Source: Natronobacterium gregoryi SP2 (GTDB lineage Archaea > Halobacteriota > Halobacteria > Halobacteriales > Natrialbaceae). From it: a stretch of DNA of 64,000 nt. Shown piece after piece: positions 9,186 to 17,588 of the stretch. The notes beneath the pieces were generated by a model that was not told the origin of the DNA, made no database searches, and saw only the letters and a program-made list of their open reading frames with translations. Where the stretch lies: the NCBI RefSeq assembly GCF_000230715.2, contig NC_019792.1, positions 2,914,001 to 2,978,000 on the forward strand, read 5' to 3'. Position numbers and translations under genes: made by a program. Each line of letters opens with the position of its first letter. The first letter of the stretch is position 1.

Positions 9186-11093
9186 TTAAACGCCGATCGC
9201 TCCGATCGTAGCAGCGTTTTGCTCGTCGTCAAGTTCGTCCTCAAGGTCGTCGAGACCGACGTCGACGCCCTCGACGTAGAGGAAGATCTCCGCCTGCTCG
9301 ATCAGTACCTGCAAGCGATCGTCGTCGACCTCGTCGTTCTCGTCAGGTAGTTCGTCGTCCTCGTCGTCCATCATATCATCGTCCATTGCGTCGTCGTCCA
9401 TCATATCATCGTCCATTGCGTCGTCGTCCATCATATCATCGTCCATTGCGTCGTCGTCCATCATATCATCGTCCATTGCGTCGTCGTCCATCATATCGTC
9501 ATCAATGGCGTCCATCCCCTCGACGTAGACGAAGATCGTACTCTGCTCGATAGTGACGTCCTCGAGTTCGTCGGTTACGTCGAGGTCGTCGTCCATCGCG
9601 TCGTCGTTCACTGTATCGTCGTCAGCGACAGGATCTTGATCGATATCGTCAGCATCGATGACGACGAAGATAGTCGCTCGATCGGCGGAGAGACTGATCC
9701 GGTCGGGACCGTCCTGCATGTCGTTTTCGTCGTCAACCTCGGTATCGTCGATCTCGTCCATCATCTCGATGCCATCCAGAACGGCGAAGACAGTCGCGTC
9801 ACCGATCGTAATCTCAGTTACCTCGTCTGGTTCTTCGTCGTCGATCTCGTCTGGTTCTTCGTCGTCGATCTCGTCTGGTTCTTCGTCGTCGATCTCGTCT
9901 GGTTCTTCGTCGTCGATCTCGTCTGGTTCTTCGTCGTCGATCTCGTCTGGTTCTTCGTCGTCGATCTCGTCTGGTTCTTCGTCGTCGATCTCGTCTGGTT
10001 CTTCGTCGTCGATCTCGTCTCCGATCTGCGTAACAGTCGCTTGTTCGATCGAGACGTCGAGCTGGTCGTTGGTTACCTCGAGTTCGTCTTCGTCGAGGTT
10101 GTTCTCGACTGCATCGTTTAGTTCGTTGTTTGCGTCGTCGTTCTCGTCGATTTCGTCGTTTACACCATCGTTCTCGTCGATTTCGTCGTCAAGTTCGTCC
10201 TCGAGGTCATTCTCGTCAATCGGCATCTCACCATCTTCGACGTGCGTGAAGATGTCCGCGTGATCGATGCTGATGTCGATTGCTACCTCGTCGGGCAACT
10301 CGTCGATCGGCTCTTCGATTGGCTCGTCATCGACGGGTTCGTCGTCAACAGGTTCGTCGTCGACGGGTTCGTCGTCAACAGGTTCGTCGTCGACGGGTTC
10401 GTCGTCAACAGGTTCGTCGTCAACGGGTTCGTCGTCAACAGGTTCGTCATCGACGGGTTCGTCGTCAACGGGTTCGTCGTCAACAGGTTCCTCTTCGATT
10501 GGTTCGTCGGTGACAGTCACGACAGCATCGTCAGTCACCGGTTCCTCATCGGGAGTCAGATACGGGACATCTTCTTCACCATCAGTCTCGACGAAGTCGA
10601 ACTCCTGGGTGTCGGTCGTGTCGCGATGCGGCATCGCGATCAGCGTTTCGTCTTCCTCGAGTGGTTCGTCGAGAGTCACTTCGACGTTCTCGTGGGTTCC
10701 CGCTTCCAGGTACGCTGACGATCCGATGATGCTACCGATAACTTCCCCGATCAACAGACTACTGTCGTGAATCACCACGAAGCCACCGTTTGCCATCGTG
10801 ACTTCGTCCACGACGACGGTCTCGCCCGTCGTCTCCTGATCTTCGAATGTTACGTACGCGGCTTGTTCTTCGTCGGGTTCGTCGGGTTCGAGTTCGATTT
10901 CCTCGTCATCGTCGACATCATCTTCTCTCTCCTCGTCCTCGATCGGTTCGTCCGTTTCGTTTATCTCACCGTCGTCTGTGTCTTGCTCGTCGACAGTCGC
11001 TGGTGCCGTGGCGGCACCTGCAACCATCGCCCCGCTCGAGCAGACCATCATCAACGCAGTGAGTACTACGAGTAGCTGCTTGCGTGCGCTCAT
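9186..11093 (-). CDS. Secreted acidic tandem-repeat protein with DUF7282 domain
   Basis: A 635-residue protein with a cleavable signal peptide (residues 1-28, VVLTALMMVCSSGAMVAGAA). A DUF7282-like beta domain follows (about 78-165, YVTFEDQETTGETVVVDEV). After it comes an extremely acidic region of three perfect or near-perfect repeat blocks: 11 copies of VDDEP, 8 copies of EEPDEIDD, and about 5 copies of a ten-residue DDDMMDDDAM unit. Between the blocks a short beta-like module recurs six times in the form IEQAxIFxxVEG. No membrane anchor or PGF-type sorting signal is visible. The protein should be extracellular, highly charged and able to bind cations or stay soluble in brine. A membrane-bound DUF7343 regulator gene lies just upstream in the same direction. 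Confidence 0.85.
   Translation of the reverse strand: MSARKQLLVVLTALMMVCSSGAMVAGAATAPATVDEQDTDDGEINETDEPIEDEEREDDVDDDEEIELEPDEPDEEQAAYVTFEDQETTGETVVVDEVTMANGGFVVIHDSSLLIGEVIGSIIGSSAYLEAGTHENVEVTLDEPLEEDETLIAMPHRDTTDTQEFDFVETDGEEDVPYLTPDEEPVTDDAVVTVTDEPIEEEPVDDEPVDDEPVDDEPVDDEPVDDEPVDDEPVDDEPVDDEPVDDEPVDDEPVDDEPIEEPIDELPDEVAIDISIDHADIFTHVEDGEMPIDENDLEDELDDEIDENDGVNDEIDENDDANNELNDAVENNLDEDELEVTNDQLDVSIEQATVTQIGDEIDDEEPDEIDDEEPDEIDDEEPDEIDDEEPDEIDDEEPDEIDDEEPDEIDDEEPDEIDDEEPDEVTEITIGDATVFAVLDGIEMMDEIDDTEVDDENDMQDGPDRISLSADRATIFVVIDADDIDQDPVADDDTVNDDAMDDDLDVTDELEDVTIEQSTIFVYVEGMDAIDDDMMDDDAMDDDMMDDDAMDDDMMDDDAMDDDMMDDDAMDDDMMDDEDDELPDENDEVDDDRLQVLIEQAEIFLYVEGVDVGLDDLEDELDDEQNAATIGAIGV
9361..9510 (-). 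repeat. 30-bp tandem repeat (coding)
   Basis: Four identical 30-base units (9361-9480) and a fifth, diverged one (to 9510), encoding the ten-residue Met/Asp unit of the acidic protein. Identity at the DNA level means recent expansion or gene conversion. Confidence 0.95.
9823..10014 (-). repeat. 24-bp tandem repeat (coding), eight copies
   Basis: Eight copies of a 24-base unit, identical by eye, encoding EEPDEIDD in the acidic protein. In-frame multiples keep the ORF open, and copy number probably varies between strains. Confidence 0.95.
10327..10491 (-). repeat. 15-bp tandem repeat (coding), eleven copies
   Basis: Eleven 15-base units encoding VDDEP. Third positions differ between neighbours in a partly alternating way (a 30-base super-unit), so this block is older or grew by pairs. 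Confidence 0.95.
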
Positions 11094-11264
11094 ATTGTGC
11101 CCGGAAAGGCATCGGAGAGTCGTGATTTCGGTGCATAAACCGGGACAACGATTTCATCGGGAAACTGGATACTACACCGACGGGTCGGTTCTCCGAACGG
11201 CCGTTCGAGAACGAAACGAACTGTTTTCGTGACCGTGCTAATATCCAGTAATAATTCGGGCTGT

Positions 11265-11762
11265 TTACTGTTCGTTTTGTGGCTGTTCTGGCGGTTTCGA
11301 CGCCGTCGGCTCGTTCCCTGGGAGACAAACCAGATTTTCCCGTCCAAGTCGAAGTTTCGTGATCTGTCCGTCCTCCTCGAGTTCGGTAAGGAGCCGACTC
11401 ACTTTTGCCTTCGACCAGTCGACCGAGTCGACGATCCGTGACTGTTTCATGCGGCCACCGTTTTCGTTGATGAGCTGTCGGACTTTCTCCCGGTCTGTCA
11501 CGTACTCGTCGGGTCTTCCCTCCTGTTCGTCCCCGATCGACCGACGACTTTCGAGACGGTTTCGGACCGCGAGAATCCCGCCGAGTAACACCAGGCCGAT
11601 GATCCCGATTAGGGCAGCGAGATGGGGAGTGCCGCCGAGTTGGAGCAACGAGTCTCGCCCCGCCGTCACGATGAGACTCGAGTCGGTGCCAGTGATTGGG
11701 CCATCGCTCGCTGGGAGAGTGAGCGTGTCGATACTGCCCGGGGGGTGGAAACGGATGCTCAT
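11265..11762 (-). CDS. Membrane-anchored winged-helix regulator (DUF7343)
   Basis: From the Met at 11762 this is a 165-residue protein. It has an extracytoplasmic N-terminal stretch (about 1-50), one membrane helix (LAALIGIIGLVLLGGILAV) and a cytoplasmic winged helix near the C-terminus: VRQLINENGGRMKQSRIVDSV, WSKAKVSRLLTELEEDGQITKL. This is the DUF7343 architecture found in haloarchaeal surface-sensing regulators. A longer frame starts 20 codons upstream but its extra residues look non-coding. The next gene downstream on the same strand, 171 bases away, encodes the acidic DUF7282 repeat protein, a plausible target or partner. Confidence 0.82.
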   Translation of the reverse strand: MSIRFHPPGSIDTLTLPASDGPITGTDSSLIVTAGRDSLLQLGGTPHLAALIGIIGLVLLGGILAVRNRLESRRSIGDEQEGRPDEYVTDREKVRQLINENGGRMKQSRIVDSVDWSKAKVSRLLTELEEDGQITKLRLGRENLVCLPGNEPTASKPPEQPQNEQ

Positions 11763-12058
11763 GTGGTGTCGGTAAATGGAGGTTCGCTCACTCGTTTCTG
11801 TACCGTCGTGACCGCCCCACAAAGTGTTTTTTATAATTCATGTATTGTTATTTATGATTTTGTATATCACGGGTAACGACAGGTGTGGCTGTCTGGACTG
11901 GCGTTTGGGCTCCCCTGCAGTCAACTTGGTGACGTGTATTGGCTGGGGACCTTTGTCCAAGTCGGCGTTCTTGGCGACGATCGCAGGCTGATCGTCGTCC
12001 GTTGGGTTTCGGTGATTCGCTTGCCAACTCGTCGTCTGAACCGCTCCCGGTGTGTCCG

Positions 12059-12146
12059 CTGGTACCGTTTCAGCCGCCGACTGACGAGTCGAACCGGTCG
12101 ACACGATCGGGGTCGATCCAGCAGTGCAGGCGTGGCCCACTACTAG
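12059..12146 (-). repeat. 88-bp CTAG-bounded palindromic element, diverged copy (A3)
   Basis: Read on the minus strand it begins CTAGTAGTGGGCCACGCC and ends with a decayed CTGG/CCAG border. It aligns along its whole length with the two near-identical copies, though many bases differ. Its CTAG at 12143-12146 is shared with the next element. Confidence 0.75.
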
Positions 12147-12230
12147 TGGCGGGCCAAGCCTGAACTGATGGGTCGAATCTGGCGGTGTGGCTCGATTCGA
12201 CCCGTCAGTCGACGGTTGGGACGGTACTAG
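12143..12230 (+). repeat. 88-bp CTAG-bounded palindromic element (A1)
   Basis: Exactly 88 bases from CTAG to CTAG. The two 36-base arms are inverted repeats matching at 27 of 36 positions, with a perfect inner stem GGGTCGAATC/GATTCGACCC around a 14-base loop. It differs from the copy at 21027 by only two bases. It shares each terminal CTAG with a neighbouring element. Confidence 0.9.
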
Positions 12231-12314
12231 TACTCCGCCAAGCGTCGACTGCTGCGTGAACCCAGACGACCGCATTCGGTTTCACTCATCCGTTCAGGCT
12301 TGCCAAAGCACTAG
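12227..12314 (-). repeat. 88-bp CTAG-bounded palindromic element, type B (B1)
   Basis: Exactly 88 bases. The outer arms resemble the A type, but the central stem is different: GTGAAACC paired with GGGTTCAC. In the minus orientation it matches the element at 51440 with only a few differences. It shares the CTAG at 12227-12230 with element A1. Confidence 0.9.
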
Positions 12315-12507
12315 GCCGTCACGCTCCGCCAAGACGACGACCGCAGCGACGACTAGGAGTCTCGTCCAGAGACGCCGGCCGACCGTTCGCCGAGGTGCTG
12401 AATAAACGCGGCCGGACGTTCGAGACGATTAGTTCGGATTCGAACTGGATTCAGCGAGTAATGCATATTTGGGTTTCGGCGCTCCCATCAGCAAACCGCT
12501 ACTGCTA

Positions 12508-12861
12508 TCAGACGCCCGGCACTCCGACGGCCTCGAATCCAGTGACGCCGACCAGTGCGAGGACGTAGAGAACGACCAGGACCGAAACCCACGCGATGAT
12601 CGTAATCGCTGCGGCGTCGACCCAGCCACCCGGATACCGTGTGTTGATTACTGCGAGGTATGCGACGAAGACGAGCAACGGTCCAAGCAGCGGAATCCAG
12701 CCGAAGAAGAACCCGACGATCGCCCAGACGACTGCACCGATCAGTGCAGTGACAATCGCATACGTGTAATCTTCGGCGTCGACGACAACCTTCGCGCCGG
12801 CGTAAATCCCGACCGCGCCGATCAACAGGCTGGCTGCGAATACGATGAGGCTATCGATCAT
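12508..12861 (-). CDS. Small membrane protein of unknown function
   Basis: A 117-residue protein, hydrophobic almost throughout, with about four membrane segments (residues 3-22, 35-54, 56-72 and 82-107). Charged residues are few (VVVDAEDYTYA, NTRYPGGWVD). I do not recognise a family. The frame has the strong third-position GC bias of real haloarchaeal genes and starts at the ATG nearest the intergenic region. It is followed downstream by the hairpin-rich region at 11.8-12.3 kb. Confidence 0.75.
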   Translation of the reverse strand: MIDSLIVFAASLLIGAVGIYAGAKVVVDAEDYTYAIVTALIGAVVWAIVGFFFGWIPLLGPLLVFVAYLAVINTRYPGGWVDAAAITIIAWVSVLVVLYVLALVGVTGFEAVGVPGV

Positions 12862-13049
12862 GCACGCGAGTGAGGCTGCCCATACCGATAGTTATCTCTC
12901 ACGTACACGTACCTGAACGGAACGGGAACCGATCCGTCGATCCGGGATAGACGGATTTCTGCTTTCGCCGTCGTCGCAATGCGGCTGTACTTTCCAAACG
13001 AAAGCCAGCGACGATACCAGGGCGACCGCCACAACTGGCCAGTCCGACC

Positions 13050-14018
13050 TTACCCGTGAGTGCCCGTCTCCCAGGAAACCGCGGAGGTCGCTGTCGACTC
13101 TCCATCCGCGACGAGCGATCGAACCCCTGACTCGAGGCTTACCCGCGGCTCGAACCCCAGTCTACGACGCGCTCTCGAGACATCGGCACCGCTGTGGCGG
13201 ACGTCGCCGGGTCGTGGTTCGTGGTGGACGATTGGGGAGGACGATTTCGTGGCGGATCGGATCGTCTCGGCGAGTTCGTCGATCGACGTGCGTTCGCCTG
13301 TCCCGATGTTGTAGGCGGTGCCGACTTCGTCGGTCGTCGCCGCAGCCAGGTTCGCCCGGACGACGTCGTCGACGTGGACGAAGTCCCGTGTCTGTTTTCC
13401 GTCGCCCTCGATCGTAATCGGATCGTCCGCGCGAGCCTGCTCAAGAAACGTCGAAATGACGCCGCTGTAGGGGCCCTGCTGGCGGGGGCCGTAGACGTTG
13501 AAGTACCGCAGTGTGACAGTCGGCAGGTCGTACAGTTCCTCGTACCGACGGGCGTACTGGTCGAGTGCGAGTTTCTGAATACCGTACGGCGACGCCGGTT
13601 CGGTAGCCGCGGTCTCGGGGACTGGAAGTGCCTCCGGGTGGCCGTAGATCGCTGCACTCGAGGCGACGACGACGCGAGCGTCTTCCTGTCGTGCCTGCTC
13701 GAGGACGAGGAGCCCGGCGTCTACGTTCGTCCGGTTGCTCCGTCGCGGCGCGTCGACGCTCTCGTCGACGGAAACCATCGCGGCCTGGTGGAAGATCAGG
13801 TCGACGCCGTGTGCGGCCCGCTGGAGGAGGATCGGATCGCAGACGTCGCCCTCGTATACGTCGACGGGTTCGGGAAGGGACGCTCGTCGTCCGCTCGAGA
13901 AGTCGTCGAGCACCCGGACTTCGTTGTGTGGAGCCAGTGTCTCGACGAGGTGACTACCGATGAAGCCTGCACCGCCGGTCACGAGTATCGTTTTGTCGCG
14001 GATCGCTGGCGAACTCAT
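13050..14018 (-). CDS. NAD-dependent nucleotide-sugar epimerase/dehydratase
   Basis: Cytoplasmic extended short-chain dehydrogenase of 322 residues, probably epimerising or dehydrating an NDP-sugar for surface glycans. The Rossmann motif TGGAGFIGSHLVE is at residues 14-26. A conserved DD (LDDFSSG) follows strand 2. The catalytic tyrosine and lysine are in PYGIQKLALDQY, with RYFNVYGPRQ and the substrate-loop FVHVDDVV further on. It is closest to UDP-glucose 4-epimerases (GalE type), but the exact sugar cannot be decided from sequence. The gene is divergent from pyrC, with about 140 bases between them. Confidence 0.88.
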   Translation of the reverse strand: MSSPAIRDKTILVTGGAGFIGSHLVETLAPHNEVRVLDDFSSGRRASLPEPVDVYEGDVCDPILLQRAAHGVDLIFHQAAMVSVDESVDAPRRSNRTNVDAGLLVLEQARQEDARVVVASSAAIYGHPEALPVPETAATEPASPYGIQKLALDQYARRYEELYDLPTVTLRYFNVYGPRQQGPYSGVISTFLEQARADDPITIEGDGKQTRDFVHVDDVVRANLAAATTDEVGTAYNIGTGERTSIDELAETIRSATKSSSPIVHHEPRPGDVRHSGADVSRARRRLGFEPRVSLESGVRSLVADGESTATSAVSWETGTHG

Positions 14019-14158
14019 CGGTCACAGGACGCTGCGCTCGTCGTTTAGTATACCACTCGTACCACGTCGTAGCCGACCCCTACGAGCGACAACTGCGACG
14101 CGTCGTGATTCGTTGGGCAACCGAAACTATATGCACTCGCCTCGGCAAACGGTCGGCA

Positions 14159-15532
14159 ATGACTGTCGATCTCGTCGTGGTAAACTGCACCGTCGTCACT
14201 CCCGCGGGACGGACGCCCGATGCGGGCGTCGCCGTCGATGACGGCACGATCGTCGCTGTTGGCCGAAGCGACCGGCTCCCCGACGCCGACCGCGTCGTCG
14301 ACGCCGACGGCAAGGTACTCGTCCCGGGCATCGTCGACTGTCATATCCACAACCGCGAACCCGGACTCGAGTACAAGGAAGACTGGGAAACTGCTACCCA
14401 CGCTGCCGCCGCCGGGGGCGTGACGACCGTCGTCGGGATGCCAAACACCGATCCCGTCATCGACCGGCCCGAACACCTCGAGTTGAAGTTCGAGCGCGGC
14501 GAGACTTCGGCCCACGTCGACTTCCAGAGCTACGCGGTCGTCACCTCGGAGAACCTCGAGTTGATCCCCGACATCGACGAGGTCGGCCCACTCGGATTCA
14601 AAATCTTCCTCGGGTCGACCGTGGGCGACGTGCCGCCGCCGACCGACGGCGAGATCCTCGAGGCGATGGAACGCATCCGCGAGACGGGTACGCGTCTCGG
14701 CTTTCACGAAGAGAACGGTGAGATCATCGACTACTACACGGAGCAGTTCCAGCAGGACGGACGCGACGAGCCGATCGACCACTCTCACTCTCGTCCCGTG
14801 ATCGCCGAGCAGGAGGCCGTCGAGCGAATGATTTCTTTCGCCGACGAGACCGGCGCGAAGATCCATATGTTCCACGTCTCGTCGGGTTCGGCCGCCGAAG
14901 CGGTCGCCCGCGGGAAAGAGCAAGGTGTGGATGTAACCGCCGAAACCTGTCCACACTACCTCTGGTTCACCGAGGACGTGATGCGGGAGAAAGGGAACCC
15001 GGCACGCATCCAGCCGCCGATCCGCGACGCCGACGAGCAAGAGCGGCTCTGGGCAGTCGGGATCGACGACGGCGCGATCGACCACATCGCCACGGACCAC
15101 GCACCCCACACGCCCGCGGAGAAGAAAGTCGACGACCCCTTCGGGAACACCTGGGACGCAACCTCGGGCTTCGTCGGTCTCGAGACCGAGATTCCCGTCA
15201 TGCTATCCTTCGTGAACGAGGGCCGACTAACGCTCGAAGAGTGGGTTCGCTACCACTCCACGCGCCCGGCCCAGGTCTGGGGGATGTACCCGCAGAAAGG
15301 ATCGTTACAGGTCGGGACCGACGCCGACTTCACGATCGTCGATCCCGAGCGAGAGTGGACGCTCGAAGACTCCTCCGAGCTCCACTCGAAGAACTGCGTC
15401 ACGCCATTCGTCGGCGAGTCTTTCACCGGGAAAGCCAGTACGACAGTGGTTCGTGGTGAGATAGTGTACGAGGACGGCGCGGTCGTTGGTGAGAGTGGGT
15501 ACGGGACTCGAGTCGACCCCGCCGACTCATAA
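14159..15532 (+). CDS. pyrC: Dihydroorotase
   Basis: Third step of pyrimidine synthesis: cyclises N-carbamoyl-aspartate to dihydroorotate. This amidohydrolase of 457 residues carries the metal motif HIHNREPG, the region GGVTTVVGMPNTDP, a metal His in FHVSSGSAAE, ETCPHYLWF, and the catalytic DHAPHTPAEK loop. The frame opens 18 codons earlier, but homologous dihydroorotases begin at the Met at 14159, which I use. It is of the long, allantoinase-like class rather than the short E. coli class. pyrD follows about 650 bases on, on the opposite strand. Confidence 0.93.
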   Translation: MTVDLVVVNCTVVTPAGRTPDAGVAVDDGTIVAVGRSDRLPDADRVVDADGKVLVPGIVDCHIHNREPGLEYKEDWETATHAAAAGGVTTVVGMPNTDPVIDRPEHLELKFERGETSAHVDFQSYAVVTSENLELIPDIDEVGPLGFKIFLGSTVGDVPPPTDGEILEAMERIRETGTRLGFHEENGEIIDYYTEQFQQDGRDEPIDHSHSRPVIAEQEAVERMISFADETGAKIHMFHVSSGSAAEAVARGKEQGVDVTAETCPHYLWFTEDVMREKGNPARIQPPIRDADEQERLWAVGIDDGAIDHIATDHAPHTPAEKKVDDPFGNTWDATSGFVGLETEIPVMLSFVNEGRLTLEEWVRYHSTRPAQVWGMYPQKGSLQVGTDADFTIVDPEREWTLEDSSELHSKNCVTPFVGESFTGKASTTVVRGEIVYEDGAVVGESGYGTRVDPADS

Positions 15533-15748
15533 TCGGGAGACACGGCGACGACTTCCTCGAGTCCGGACGCTCCCACCAGGTGAAAAATACACACAGCGTA
15601 TATGTTCCAGCCGTTCGTTCGGACTGGCGGAGGATCGGTGGCATGACTGCGACCGACGCTGACGCCGAATCCGAGAGGGACAGGACGAACTCCAGTCGGT
15701 ATATCTCTCCGTCACCGGTCCGATGCCCACGGTCATCGAGTGACAGAG

Positions 15749-16048
15749 TCAACCACGGTACCGCTCGATACCGAGAAGACTGCTTCCGACGACGAAACAC
15801 CCTACCGCGATCGTCACGATCGGGGTACTACACCGGTTCACACCGCCATCCGGCGAATACGCTACCCAGAGCCACGAGTACTCGTAGTACTCGAAGCCAC
15901 CGGAATCACCCGCGTATCCGACGTCGGTACACGCAGAGAGCGGGAGCTCCGGCCGTGGCAAGAGAAAGAACGCGAACGCGATAGCGGCACACAGAAAGAC
16001 CCCGGTCAAGAGAAACCCGGTTGCGATCGTCGTCGGTCGACTCGCCAT
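15749..16048 (-). CDS. Small two-helix membrane protein
   Basis: A 99-residue protein with two membrane helices (FLLTGVFLCAAIAFAFFLLP near 12-31 and IVTIAVGCFVVGSSLLGI near 75-94). They are separated by an outward-looking loop that is rich in Tyr and Gly (GGFEYYEYSWLWVAYSPDGG) and has two cysteines that could pair. No family recognised. It lies 62 bases beyond the end of pyrD in the same direction and could be cotranscribed with it. Confidence 0.65.
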   Translation of the reverse strand: MASRPTTIATGFLLTGVFLCAAIAFAFFLLPRPELPLSACTDVGYAGDSGGFEYYEYSWLWVAYSPDGGVNRCSTPIVTIAVGCFVVGSSLLGIERYRG

Positions 16049-16110
16049 AGTCGACTGTTCGCGTTCCCGGTAGAAGGTATTTGGGTGTGTCTCGTCCGTA
16101 TCTGGCGACG

Positions 16111-17181
16111 CTACTCGAGGTCCGCGCCGACGGCCTCCTCGACCGACGAGAAGCCATCACGCTCGAGGAGGTCGACGAGTCCACGATTGATTTGTTTCGC
16201 GGTCGAGGGGCCACCGTAGGCGAATCCAGTGTACAGTTGCACGAGCGATGCACCTGCACGTATCTTTTCGTACGCGCTTTCGGCGGAGTCGACGCCGCCG
16301 ACACCCATGATCGGGAGTTCGCCGTCGGTGTGCTCGGCGATCGCCCGGACCACGGCCGTCGACCGGTTCTCGATCGGTTTGCCGCTTAACCCACCCCACT
16401 CGTCGCGCTTGGGAGACTCGAGGCCGTCACGGCTCGTCGAGGAGTTCGTGGCGATAATGCCGTCGACCTCGAGGTCTCGAACGACGTCGACGAGGTCGAG
16501 GATCGACTCGTCTGGTGAGTCCGGACCGATCTTCACCAGGATCGGGATGTCACGGTCGTTCTCGGCTTCGATAGCGTCGACGATCCGTTCTAGGTGTTCG
16601 GGTGACGTCTCGTCGAACTCGTCGGGTGTGTTCGGACAGGAGACGTTGACGGCGACGTAGTCGGCAAACGACGAGAGGCGGTTGAAGACGCGTCGATAGT
16701 CCTCGATTGCCTCGTCCTCGTCCGACGAGTTCATCTTGCCGACGTTGACGCCCAGGGGGACGTTCGGCGTCCCGTCGGACTCGAGGCGTTCCTTGATGCG
16801 TTCCATCCCCTGATTGTTGAAGCCCATACGGTTGATCGCCGCCTTGTCCTCCGGGAGGCGAAACATCCGCGGTCGGTCGTTGCCGTCCTGTGGATAGGGT
16901 GTGACGGTCCCGATCTCGACGAAGCCAAAGCCGAGCGCCGCGAGTGCGTGGGTCATTTCGGCGTTCTTGTCGAAGCCGGCGGCGACGCCGACCGGATTGG
17001 GGTAGGTCGATCCAAAAGCGTCGACCTCGAGTGCGGGATGTTCGTACCGGAAAGCGTACGACAGTGCCGCCCTGGATGGTCGGGTTGCCTGGGCTGGCCG
17101 GAGCACGTTCTTGACGAGGTTGTGGGCTCGTTCGGGTGGTAATTTGAACACGAGGGGGCGAACCCGGGAGTACAGCGTCAT
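16111..17181 (-). CDS. pyrD: Dihydroorotate dehydrogenase (class 2-like)
   Basis: Oxidises dihydroorotate to orotate with FMN, probably passing electrons to membrane quinone. From the Met at 17181 it has 356 residues, as usual for class 2 enzymes. It starts with the membrane-associating helices (RPLVFKLPPERAHNLVKN), then AAGFDKNAE, GFGFVEIGTVT, INRMGFNN, GVNVGK, VNVSCPNTPDE, VKIGPD, TNSS and the FMN phosphate site GVGGV. The frame extends 41 codons further upstream without homology-like sequence. The catalytic-base position holds Cys (NVSCPN), as in class 1 enzymes, rather than the Ser of bacterial class 2. Confidence 0.93.
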   Translation of the reverse strand: MTLYSRVRPLVFKLPPERAHNLVKNVLRPAQATRPSRAALSYAFRYEHPALEVDAFGSTYPNPVGVAAGFDKNAEMTHALAALGFGFVEIGTVTPYPQDGNDRPRMFRLPEDKAAINRMGFNNQGMERIKERLESDGTPNVPLGVNVGKMNSSDEDEAIEDYRRVFNRLSSFADYVAVNVSCPNTPDEFDETSPEHLERIVDAIEAENDRDIPILVKIGPDSPDESILDLVDVVRDLEVDGIIATNSSTSRDGLESPKRDEWGGLSGKPIENRSTAVVRAIAEHTDGELPIMGVGGVDSAESAYEKIRAGASLVQLYTGFAYGGPSTAKQINRGLVDLLERDGFSSVEEAVGADLE

Positions 17182-17588
17182 CGGCCCGTAGTCGTCGCCA
17201 ACTGTACGTAAAACTCCCGGTACGGCGCAACTGAACGGGAAATCAATCGTAAGCGCATGCCGCGAACGCGGCGGCAGTTTCCGCTCTCGGAGCGAGTAAG
17301 ACACCTGTACTCGTCGCGGCCGCCTCGAGGACAGCGGTCACAGACGAAAGGTAGTCGCTGGAACGTAACGTTTGATCTCTTCTACGTCCTGCAAGACGTG
17401 GAATCCGGCCATCAGATTTCCGCCGAGCGTGGCGTTCGAGGTTCCAACCCACACTCATACGGACTGCTGTCCCGATGTACCGGCCCGACCGCGAGCCCTT
17501 TGCAGTCGCGCCGGAACACTCGTCACTCACGGGAAGGCAAACGCATGCGGTTGTATCTTTATCACCGAGGACTCGAAACCTGTGCGTG
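17182..17588. other. Divergent intergenic region of about 400 bases
   Basis: Lies between the divergent pyrD and PAP2 genes. It holds both promoters and one copy of the GATACGG hairpin family (17456-17556). No gene is supported. Confidence 0.5.
17456..17556 (-). repeat. GATACGG palindromic element, diverged copy
   Basis: Matches the reverse complement of the family: CATACGGACTGCTGTCCC at the left, an inner stem around CGGCCCGACCGC and GCAGTCGCGCCGG, then a longer right end (GCATGCGGTTGTATC) with inserted bases. Unlike other copies it lies upstream of two genes, not after a stop codon. Confidence 0.7.

Larger units (their letters stand above)
11823..12507. other. Gene-free region of about 685 bases carrying the 88-bp element array
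   Basis: No gene is supported here. Open frames crossing it translate the palindromic elements and are not protein-like. The left part (about 11950-12058) has scraps such as CGCTTGCCAA resembling the elements and may be a decayed fourth copy. Confidence 0.6.

Noticed and set aside
9361-10491. Regular DNA repeats that might look like a CRISPR array
   Set aside because: They are direct tandem repeats without spacers, in multiples of three, inside a real coding frame. No cas genes are present in the window.
12143-12230. C/D-box guide RNA inside the 88-bp element (TGATG and CTGA are present)
   Set aside because: The boxes are not in the order or spacing of C/D RNAs and are lost in the type B copies (AGATGAG).
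11838-12275. 145-codon minus-strand frame across the 88-bp elements
   Set aside because: It translates the palindromic elements, has non-haloarchaeal composition and has no credible start context.
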